From positions 2,108,001 to 2,172,000 of the forward strand of contig CADCSX010000007.1 of NCBI GenBank assembly GCA_902805475.1: DNA of 64,000 bases, written 5' to 3'. Origin of the DNA: Entonaema liquescens (taxonomy: Eukaryota; Ascomycota; Sordariomycetes; Xylariales; Xylariaceae). The translations under genes and the position numbers were made by a program. How positions within the stretch are numbered: position 1 is the stretch's first letter; the number at the start of each line of letters is the position of its first letter. The notes under the pieces were generated by a model that was given only the letters and a program-made list of their open reading frames with translations, was not told where the DNA came from and did no database searches. This document shows positions 36,217 to 47,037 of the stretch, one piece after another.

Positions 36217-38370
36217 GATTATACCTTAAGGTGCAATTAATCCGGTAAAACCCCGGTTAATTAATTTAACCATTTTAATTTTTATTAAATTTTTAAAATT
36301 TCAATATTAATTAAATAATTAAAAATATATATATTTTAAAATTTTATATATTAATTTATTAATAATTAAATAAAAAAATAATTATATATAAAATTAAATA
36401 TAAATTAATATTATTTATTTATATAATTAATATTTAATTACATTATTATTTTTTAATATAATAAATTTTAAACGTTAAAATATATTATCGTAAAATTTTA
36501 ATAAAAAATTAAATAAAATAATTTTTTAAAATTTTTTAATTATCGTTATTAATTTTAATTAAATAAATCGTTTATTGTAATATTTAATTTAAATTTTCAT
36601 TTACAATTATACATATTTAATAAAATTTAAATTAAAATTTTTAAAAAAAAAATTAATAAAATAATTAATTAATTCGTAATTTCGAATTTATTTTTTAATG
36701 TTTATTAAAACGTACGTTAAAACGTTATTATATTATAAACATATATCGGAATATATTATAATAAATACTTTTATTAAAAATAATATATATTTTTAATATA
36801 AAATTAATTTAATCGTTTTTTAACATTTATTTTATATTATATAAAAACTTTTTAAATCGTTTATAAATAAAATTTAAAACATTTAATTATAATAATAATA
36901 TTTTAACTTAATAAACGAATTAATATTTTCGTTAAACATTAAAATAATAAATTTTTTAACCGTATTTAATTTATTAATTTATATTTTATTAAATTATAAT
37001 TAATTATATTATTTTTTAAACGTTAAATAATTTTATTTTATCATAAATTTAAATTATAATTAACATTATTTAATAATAAAAATTAATTTTAAAAATTATA
37101 ATATTTTAAAAAAATTTATTTCCGTTAAAATATTAATTATAACGTATTTTTTATATAAAATTAAATTAAATATATAATAATAAAATTAATTTTAAAATAT
37201 TTTACAACGTAATAAAAAAATTTTAATATAATATTTAATAATAACATTACATGTAATTTAATTAAAAATTATTAAATATTTATAATTTAAAAAATAAAAT
37301 TTTAAATAAACCGTAATTACGTATTAAATTTAACATTTTATAACGTTAATAAAATTTACAATTTAATCGTGATTTATTTTAACATTAAAATATAATATTT
37401 TAATTCGAAAATAATTTTTAAACGAAATATTAACAATGGTAATTATTTAAAAATAATCATCGTTATTTTAATAATTACAAATCGGTAAAAAAAAATTTAT
37501 TTTAAAATATTATTTTTATAATTTAAACGATAAAAAAAAATTTATTAACGTTTAAAAAAATAAGAAAATATTAATTATAAAATTTATAATTTAAAATTCG
37601 TTAAAATTAAAAATATAAAAATTATTTCGGAAAAAAATATTAATAATTATATTATAAATTTTATTAATTTATTAATTTTTTATAATTTTTAAAATAACCA
37701 TTAATATAAATTTTTCGTTAATTATTTTAATATTAATTATTTTTAAAAAAAAAAATTATATATAAATATATTATTTAAACGTTGAAGTTTAATTTAACGT
37801 TAATATACGAAAAAATTATTAAAAAAAAATTTAAATAAAACAATTTAATAATTAAAAACATTAACGTTAAAATCGTTAATTAAATAATAATATTATTTAA
37901 TAAATAATAATATAAAAAAAAAATTAAAATAAATTATAATAATAAAACTTTTATTAAAATAACGTAATTATAAAATAAATAAATTTTAAAACATCGTAAA
38001 ATTTAAAAAAAAAATTAATTAACGTTAAATTTAAAATTTAAAATAATATAATTTATTAAAAATAAAAAAAAATATTTATAAAATTAAAAATTTAAAAAGA
38101 TTTTTTATTTATTATAATATTTAATTATAATTTAAATTAATTTTATATTATATTTTTATTAATTTTTTTTAAATATTTATATAATAAAAAAAAATTTATA
38201 TAATATTTTATAATATATTTATAATATATTTTTTTAATATATAATAAATTACGTTTTATAATATATATATTATATTAATTTAATTTAAACGTTATATAAT
38301 TTTACTTTTATATACGCACGGATAAAAAATTAATATTATTTTAAAAAATATATTATAATATATAAACTTT
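36217..38370. other. Hyper-AT island, probably RIP-degraded repeat
   Basis: Both edges are abrupt: the flanks are near 45-50% G+C, while the core (about 36290-38360) is, by hand count, about 6-7% G+C. Open frames are absent; stops occur everywhere in all frames. Most remaining G lies in CpG: I count roughly 44 CpG but only about 15 other G and about 33 other C on the plus strand. Short AT-rich islands of this kind in filamentous ascomycetes are usually transposon copies hit by repeat-induced point mutation (C to T, mainly in CpA). The original element cannot be identified from what remains, and I see no terminal repeats. The near absence of CpC, CpT and TpG beside abundant CpG is more extreme than I would expect for ordinary RIP. 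Confidence 0.85.
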
Positions 38371-41300
38371 GTTCATTCTTTTACCCTTAGCTTTTTCAAG
38401 CACTTGAATCAGGCGCCGTCGCCTTTAAGACAGCGGGATATTTATTTATTTATTTTAACGAGAAACTCCCGCGCGGGTCATAAGTTTCGAGACTTTTCCA
38501 TTTTTATTTTGCTCTTTTTTTTTTTCTTCGGGCCCTCAAACCCTTGGCTATTACCGGTCCGTGCGTAGCGTCACCTTGATTTTTGTGCCTTTTTTTTTTT
38601 TTTTTTTACGAACGGGAAGACCGCAGAATAAGTAGGTATGAGGTAACTAACTACCTGAGTATCTTATATACATGAATAGAGGTACATAGGTAGGTATTAT
38701 CTATGAGATAGGTACCTTATGAGGTAGGTATGGATGGATAGACGTATGTAGAAGAATCTTCGCAGAACGCGCCTGGAAACCACGCCGGTGTTTTGAGGGG
38801 GGGCTCCCCTTGTCAGCAGCAATCACGCTTCTGCAATGCATACCGGATCCCACGAGACTAAGAGGCTTCCGTGCAGTAGCGAGGTTTCTATTCGATTCGT
38901 AGATCAGGGGCAGGAAAGAAAAAAAAAAACGTGTTCTCGCCCCGTCGAAGATAGCCTATTCGTAGAGATGAGGTCGCTGTAGCTTTTACGTTAGGTAGAC
39001 AAGGCGTTCCGTATTGAAGATCGATAGCTCATCCAGTGTATTTCTTTTGATTATGATATAATGTATGTATTCAAAGCTGCTTCGGCCAGCGAGCAGGCTA
39101 TGTATCTCTCTACCAAAGCCTTGCCCTGGGTTGGGTCATGCACCTCGGTCTTGTTTGTTTCATTATGTCTTGGGGACGCACGTATGTAGCCGCCGGCGCA
39201 GAAATCTTCTAAGAAGCAAAAAAGCAACTCTTCACCCAGGGTCTGGGTTTTGGGTCTACACTACATGGCTATGCCTCGCTCCGGCGCAGAGCGGTGTGAA
39301 ATCGGCCTCCTCCCTCGCATCTTCGCTCTCTAATCAGGCCTCTATCACATTCCAACCCGACTGCAGGCTCCCTTCTGGCCCCTCCCGTGCTGCTGAGGCG
39401 CCCCGTGGCGCGGTCCGGGTCAGAGGTTCTATGCCGAAATTCGGCAGCCAGCCGGGCTCCTTGCTGCTGCTGTTGGAATGTGCAGTGTCTATCTATCTAT
39501 CTTATCTTACCTGGGTAGGTTTCTATGTGGCCACTGTTAGGATTCGTGAGGGCTTCTCCCCCATCCTTACCAGTTAAACTTAAACTTGGCGGGTTGCAAG
39601 GGCAGAGCAGGTTGCTCGCTTTCGTACAAGCCCAGCCCAGCCCAGCCCTTCATTAGAAGCCGAGCATCTACTTTCCGCATTCTTCCTCCCCCAAGACGCC
39701 AGCATAGTTCCCGCCAGTGTCGCAGCGTGTACGTGCCTCGCCGTCTTAGGATGGTAAGTTTGCCATGTGCCATGTAGGGCGTCGTTGATCATTACCGGTA
39801 ACGACGTCAGCAGGATCCTCCCAAGGCGGGCGGGGTGATTGCCCTTCGATCCTCACGATCCGACGCCAGGATGTTGCTGAACAGGCCGTCCCGCCAGGTA
39901 GGAGTTCGACGTGCCAGATTAGCGACTACACGTTCATCGTAGTTCTATTATGGGAAGGTGGCTAATCTAGTCGGCGAGCTGAGAGCGCTGGGGTGGGCTG
40001 TTGTGTGTTATTCTGTTTTCCTTCTTCTTTCTCCCCACGTTTGCTGTATGGGTATCGCAACAGCATGCGTACCTACATACTATGCAGTATGCTCGCGACT
40101 GGTGTCGCAGTCTAGGATTCAGCTAGAACGTACACCTGCCGCTTGAGGAACCGTACGTGCTGTATGTAAGTCTGTTTGCCTACGATGCGTGTTTGGGTGC
40201 ATATTAACGCCGTTTTGGTAACACAATGTTATTGGCTTTTTGCTTCTTATGCCCGTATTGGCTCTCACGATGCCCATTACAGGCAATGTTTGACGATGCC
40301 CCTTCATAGAATACAATACGCAATCTACAGCAGTCATCGTATCTCATACTCAGCATTATAAAAACCGGAGATGCCGCCGCTAGGTCTGTACGCGCATATA
40401 TGCAAGGATCAAATTACGCCTCTCGCGCTTCAATCCTATTGATCCTACAACGCAACCCTTCGACGTGCTCTCCCTGGCATTTTTGGTGCCTGACAGAAGT
40501 TAAAGTACCGGCGGCGCAGCACACGTGCGAAATTCTTCATCGTTCTGGCGTCTTTTCTTTTCTACGCCTCTGGGATTAACGGACCGCTTCTGGAAGGAAA
40601 TATCTGCCATCCATAACTACGGTAGATATGCATAGTGCTATGTTACACAGTTCGGATCCGAGAACTACGATTGGATGCTGACACAGGATCGCATAGGTAT
40701 CGTATAGGTGCGAATTGGCATGAAATCCAGGTCAGCGCCATCTGCGGTAAGGAGCGTCATTCGTTGAATGGGTTGTTGTTGTTGAATGACGTCGTGACCA
40801 AGCGGGTAGCCCCTTTCCCAGCTCGGGGGAGAGATTTATACTTCGCACTTAATATTGTCGATCCTACGAAGCTTATTATATCCACGGGGTGATGGGTTCG
40901 TGGAACTCTGGGGGAGTGTTGGGCTTAGTCTTGTGTGTATGGGGGCCGAGTGCCTAAAAGACTCTTCGTTACACACAACTCAGCTTCTCGAATTAATTCT
41001 CTTGTTATAGTTATGGTTATGCTACTGTTACACACGTAGAGTGTTTAGTAAATTAGGTTTAGGATTTATAGGTATGGGATGAAGCTCAATGTTAGTGTAT
41101 ATTGTATTGTATGTATTGTATGTTAGCCATAGTTTAGCATTAACACGTTTTAGACGTTGTGAATTATTTAAAGGAGGTGAGTTCTCTTGCCTATCAATAA
41201 TAAGTTATGGCTATAAGACACCCCCTCGAAACTCCGCAAGTAATCAAGCTTTTTATATAACATCTGCAGAGATGACATGCAGAAACTTGGCTCTCTAAGT

Positions 41301-44300
41301 TCTGACCGAGATGTACGCTCATTATATCTCCAGGAAGCACTAGCGTAGGCAAAAAGGGGGATAATACATTCAGCTTCTGGCTTTCTAGGTGACATTCACA
41401 ATATATCGAAGACATCACTATATCAGCTCTTCGCAGTTTGTGGCTGCATATACCCAGGCATTGACTTAGCTGACGTGGCCAATGGTTAGGGTATCATTCT
41501 AATGAGATATTCCCCAGATGGTGTTCTGCAGATGGAGTATCAATACTCTTATGCATACCTATTCGTATTTTAGGAATATAAGTAATATCGTCATTTCCAG
41601 TATGTCTGCCAACCCATATGTACTGCGTAGTCATACGCCGGCAGCCCGGAAATCCTTCTCGTGCGTAGTCGCAATCAATGCTGTGACTGATCCGTTAGAT
41701 GCCTCTTGTAGTTATCAGCCCTTTCTAGAAACTCGGCTGTATACCGATACCGTTGAGGCAATCTCATTAACATATAGTCGGCAGGCGACGTAGTCAACTC
41801 CATATTCGCAGTCTCTTAGGTAGGTATTTAATTCGCAGACGTCAGAAGACCTAAGACAAAGGGTTTTGGGTTATGTCAACAACTGAGTTCCAGATAAGTT
41901 CATAGTTATTTGAGATTCAATAGAGAGCCATGTTTCCTCATAGCACAAGCACGACTCACAGTTCTCCGAGGAGATCTCAGCAGCCGACTCACAAGTGTCT
42001 TCACTCCAACCAACGTAAGACAAGACAAGCTCGTAATAACTTTAAACCCCATATTTAAACGGTAGTAGACTCCTGTAAAGAATCCAAGCTTGGTTGTTCG
42101 AGACACCATCATGTTGGTTATTATATGAAGTACCCCAAGGGGCTTCTATAATGGACTAGCGCTGATAGTCAGCAACGAAGTCACATACTGTGAGGTTTGA
42201 GGTTATTGGAAGACATCTCAACTTTAGCTCATAACATGAGTTGATGCCCAATTGCCACCGCCAGTTGCGAAAGATATCTTCCCTCTTGGTACCTAACTCA
42301 ATGCACACTCGGTTCTGCGAACTCACTTGCATCCAGGAAATATCGGTCTGGATGCAAAGCACCAAAATATTGGGGACGCCTAGAGCAACCACCAATGTTT
42401 CTTCACCATCACATACGCGGTTCGTTGAAAAGAAACATGTTGGTCCTCTGATTCTTTTCGCGGAATATGTGCCGAGTTTTGTTGGCTGAAGCTCTCATGG
42501 GCATCATTTCATTCGTAGAAAGCTAGTTTGATCCATCAGTGAAGACGAAACGGTAGCATAGTTGCATTCGCAGGTGATTCCAAGAGGAGAAAGTCACTTC
42601 GAGCCATCACACCTGTTCGGGAACTTTAGGTAGAAATACTGTCGAACAACCTTGGAAACCGGGTCGCACCCTGCCGATGAGTATTCGGAGTGGCTTCAGC
42701 GTATAAGCTTATTGAGAAGAGCTCCATGCAATCTGGTCGTAAAACAAGTGATGATGATAGTCGCACATTGAAACAATATAACGTCCAAAGCCCTGCAGCT
42801 TCCGGAGACAATTGCCCACCAATACCTAGCCTATTAGACTCAAGCCAGTCCAACACGACAGAGGCAAATACACGTAACACTTCTTCGACTATATAGTAAC
42901 GTCTTCTATAACTAAGACGCTACCCCATGGCCGATAGCGCAACGATATAGCCGATCGGATATTTTCCGTAGATAATACAGGCGGGAATCTACCTTATTCG
43001 CCGACGGAGTGTTAAGTTTCGTATAGTTAGGTTTACTATCGCACCGTCAGTAGTAGTTCAGTAATACAAGGTATCACTTAGGCCGAGATGACAGCTCCAT
43101 ACCCAACTTCATCGCAGGGCAGTTTTCTGAGGGACTTCTCGAATGCCAGTTTGGCAAGGCTAGCAAAAACTTTGACCCTTTTCTTGATTTAACAAGGAGA
43201 GACGGTCGTGGCCAATGGGACCAGTGTATAAAAATAAGCCATACCTATGCATCTGGAGCATGTCTAGACGAATTCTGCTGAACTGCTGAAATGTTGTGTC
43301 AATAAATTTGGAGAAAGGGAAGTCGTCATTACGAGTCTCCGTTTAACCCCTATCTTGTAAAAATAGGTAAACAGATCAGAGATAACTAGGGATTTATTAA
43401 ATTGATACAATACAAGTCGACGAATGGCAAGATGCTATGATAGTTGTGGTAGGTTTAGTTTCTTATTTTCTGTTGGTATCCTAAATATTCATACAGAGTG
43501 AAACCTAAGATGTAGAATCCTACGTAAGAACCAGAATAGGGGAAACCCGCTCGCTACAGTTGAACTACGCCCCCTTAACGGCATTGGCGTTCCTTCTAGG
43601 CCTGAAACTTCTGCTTACAAGACCGTTTGTAAAGAGAAGGATTGCATATGTTCGATGAGGCGGGGTTGTTGATTGGACAAAATCAACATTAAAAGATCAG
43701 CGGCACGTTCCCTCCCGGAACCGAACTGGTTTCTATCTGACTTAAGTTGAGTCTTCACTTTTACATGCACATGTGCTTACTTTAGACCACTACGTTAACC
43801 CCGGAATCAACTAGGAATAAGCGATCTTAATTATAACAGTGAGGAAGCTGAAGCTGTGTAACGGACTTTGTTAATTTCTTGTAACGCTTAACAACCAGAA
43901 CACAATTCATTCTAAAGCTGTTAATAAGCTAGCTGGCCGCACATCGAAATGATCACGACCTAATTATATCTACATCAACTCTGATATATCACTGAGATTC
44001 AACACTCGGGACCGGTAGTGGATCCAAGGGATCTTAAATTCAGTACATGAATAGACAATAGGACCGATGAACTTCATTCCCATGGTCTAGACGCACAAAG
44101 GTATAGGCTGACTATGCCACATATTCAAGTATAATTTTTATCTATAGATCGCAGGAGCTATCTCAACACGAGGCTCATATGAAACTTGAGTCCGATTATG
44201 TCCGTTTCTTACGTAGGCGTCCTCAAGTCTGAGGCTGAGAAAAACTCTGTTGACCGTAATAGATACGCCTCTTACAGACAGGTCTCGGCTAGGTAGTCTG

Positions 44301-45430
44301 TAGGTGGTCATGTCAATGCATCAAGAGACATGGGTATTAAGGTAACACAGAAACTCCCAAAGCAAAGCATGATGGCTCAAAACTTTTTCCTACCTGAGCG
44401 TTTCGAGAGCCGCAGGAGGATCCCCATTGAAAACGTATTATGCCGGGAAACGATTCCCCAGCTCTGGATATAGAAACCCTCAATAGTTCTAATCATACCT
44501 CAAGCAATACTCGAGTGCCAAAAGTCCACGATCCGAACCGCATCCTGAGATGGTCTGTTCTTCGGGGACATGCATTCGTACCGAGTTTTCCTTGATTCTG
44601 GCTCTGCCCTATGGGAACAGCGGCCGAATAGCATGGGGATATCAGGATGCCACAGTGCTGCCGTACCATCCCAAGAACCCTCTACCCATCGGCACATGGC
44701 ATATGCTCCCTAAGTCGATACTACCTAGGTAAATAATCTCTGGAGCCGAAGCCCGGGCATCCATGCTACCTCACTTGCGTCTTTTGGAGATTAGCTAGAG
44801 CTCATCGTTTACTATGCAGGCGTCCTGTTATATTGGCTAGCCACCACTCAACAGACAACGCTTTCGCTGGGTATGATAACAGTAGTCTGCTTATCGTGGT
44901 ATATTTAAGAGTGAGAGAAGCCGTACTTGGGAAAGATTTGTCTGAGGATCTAAACAACCCTGCCTGGCTATTCTTGTGGAATAGTTGTACACCGTCTACT
45001 ACACTGCCTTCCAGTTCCATCCTATACTATTTATTTCTCAGACCTGCTATACAAGTGTAGCATAAACTTGATCCAAGTTTCTATATGGAACATGCCGTAC
45101 AATGCTCGATGCTATGGTATCTCAGTTGCTCTACCCGTTCACGTAAGTTGGTTGGTCAATCTAGATTCCCCCTACCGTGTGCCCGAAAGCCCCCGAGGGG
45201 TGCCACCCTTACCCGCTATCTATTTTTATTGGCACTCCTACCAGCCTTGCCGGCTCCATAAGCATCACGGATGCCTCCGACCAGGTATCATCGAGCTGCC
45301 CTGTAGGACTACAGCCAGTAAATAAAACCGGCCTGTCCAGACACAAAGTCATCGTATTGACGACCGACATACAACCCTTCTCAGCAAAGTAAACCTCGAT
45401 TACCTAACAACTACTAACAACATTATCCAG
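38371..45430. other. 7 kb gene-poor region right of the AT island
   Basis: No intact gene recognised. The 170-codon plus-strand frame at 39065-39577 is the longest but has no domain and an unlikely composition. Short protein-like stretches interrupted by stops occur on the plus strand at about 43095-43290, 44198-44296 and 44370-44472. They may be remnants of decayed genes, though I cannot name a family. Homopolymers and TAGGTA repeats lie close to the island at 38.5-38.75 kb. Confidence 0.45.
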
Positions 45431-46368
45431 ATGGTTTCCCCGGAGCATATCTCGTCGGCTTACGTCTCTGACGACACATACTATAGGAGTGAACACGCGT
45501 CGTCACAGGAACAGAACATCTCGTATGCTTCTTATCCAACGGCTACATCAACCAGGACCTCGGAAAGCATGCTTGGCTACCAGAGTCAGTCACTTCCTCC
45601 TGCTTCGGCCCCGAGTATCCCGAACTACGTTGTGGGTGGCCACAATCCAGCGGATGTGAATATGGGATCCTCCAGTGGAGCATCGTTTACTACACCAACA
45701 GGGGATCCCTTTAGCCTTCCATTTTATCAAACTATACCACCAGAGCCTAGGTCCATCGACACTGCAGATACTTATCATCATCCTTACCCACCGGGTTACG
45801 GAGCGGTAGCAATGAGTCCGCGCGTTCCACCATCGGGAGCGTCGACCGGTTCTAGTCAGAAAAAGGGCAAGCATTCGTCACGATCAAGGAAGTCTAAACA
45901 GCCTCAGGTATTGTCACCAGGAAGCACATCGTCAGCATCAAACTCCGGCAGGTCTAGACTCCGTAGTGCTTCTCGTACTAGCAAAAACACGCACCATAAT
46001 CCCCAACAACAGCCGAAGAGCAAAAGAGCCGCGATACGCATAACCAAGTGGAAAAGCAGTACCGCAACAGGCTAAACGCTCACTTTGAAAGCCTCCTAGA
46101 CGCTCTACCAGAAACCATGCAGGCTGGCGAGGGCGATGAGGACGGGGAAGCGTTAGACTTGACTGACCGCAGGGTCAGCAAAGCAGAAGTATTGGATATG
46201 GCTCGGCGCCACATTCAGGCTCTGGAGCGTGAATGCGCGGCCTTAGAAGGAGAAAGAGACGACCTCCGAAATAACATGGAGAGATTACGTTGGCTGTTCG
46301 GTCGGTGCGAAGGCCCTGACGGGTTTAACGAACAACTGAACTTCCCAGGCGTAGGAGGCCTACCTTGA
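45431..46368 (+). CDS. bHLH transcription factor, SREBP-type basic region
   Basis: The product is about 312 residues: a Ser/Pro/Tyr-rich disordered N-terminal half, a basic Ser/Lys/Arg segment (QKKGKHSSRSRKSK) and a C-terminal bHLH-zipper. The basic region HNQVEKQYRNRLN has the E-box triad His, Glu, Arg and a tyrosine where most bHLH factors have arginine; that tyrosine is the hallmark of SREBP-type factors, which can bind sterol-response elements. Helix 1 is AHFESLLDALPE, the loop is acidic, and helix 2 (KAEVLDMARRHIQALERE) continues into a leucine-rich coil. No transmembrane segments follow, so it is a soluble nuclear factor rather than a membrane-bound SREBP. The two halves are in different frames. 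One extra C at 46001-46004 makes them continuous, just upstream of the basic region. The sequence CCAG directly before the ATG could be the acceptor of a 5' leader intron. Confidence 0.88.
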
Positions 46369-47037
46369 GAATTACGTCTAAAATAGGGGCCGGAAGGACC
46401 GCATATTGGGATCAGATCATGCATTTTCACACCGGGCAGTTTTCTTTTTATTCTTTTGTACTACTAGATCGGCTTACGGAGTTAAGGCTGGGCTGGGGGA
46501 GGTTACGTTGACAGTCAGGAACTTCAACTAGATACATGATTTAGTTGTTAGACACACCGACTCGGATCCCCTTGAATGGATAGCAGGCGAGTAACCAGGA
46601 CGGAAAAACTGTATTATATATCTTATATCTACGCCGTGCTTGGCTGGGCATATGCTTACCGGCTAAGTACCTAACACCTAATAACTTACAAATAGAAGTC
46701 CCATGCCGCATATATCATTCCTATTCGAAAACTGCGTGATAGTTGGGTTGCTGGTATAGAAAAGGGGAAATATTATTTGCCTTGGGGAACATTACTTAGT
46801 GACTTATACATATCATATATATATCGTATACATAATCGTCTCGACGATGGTGAGTGGATGGATGATGATATGAGCCCCACTCACCGAGCTACTTTTAAGT
46901 CCAAGCTATTAAGGAACTTTAAAAGAAATCTCGCGCAACATAGGAAAGTTCGTGCGAGAATCAGTCAATTCGTACATAGAAGTCTACGACTTAATTAAGA
47001 AGGTCAGTTGACCCATAGGACTTTACATAGTAGCATC
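46369..47037. other. Intergenic, upstream of the Thi20-like gene
   Basis: No coding feature. I looked for the conserved cores of a thiamine pyrophosphate riboswitch, as found in some fungal thiamine genes, and did not see them here or in the first intron of the following gene. Confidence 0.5.

Noticed and set aside
36217..38370. Mitochondrial insertion or centromere as explanation of the AT island
   Set aside because: No mitochondrial gene motif is visible and about 6-7% G+C is well below fungal mitochondrial DNA; at about 2 kb it is short for a fungal regional centromere.
39065..39577. 170-codon plus-strand open frame
   Set aside because: No family motif, no splice partners and irregular composition beside a degraded repeat; chance frame more likely.
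43500..43580. Minus-strand tRNA-like acceptor and D arm (GTAGTTCAACTG)
   Set aside because: A D stem can be drawn, but no anticodon stem, T arm or complementary acceptor strand is found; at most a fragment.
692..46004. Programmed ribosomal frameshifting as explanation of the frame breaks
   Set aside because: No shared slippery heptamer or downstream structure; the affected genes are unrelated and orthologous families are read without frameshifting, so sequencing error is simpler.
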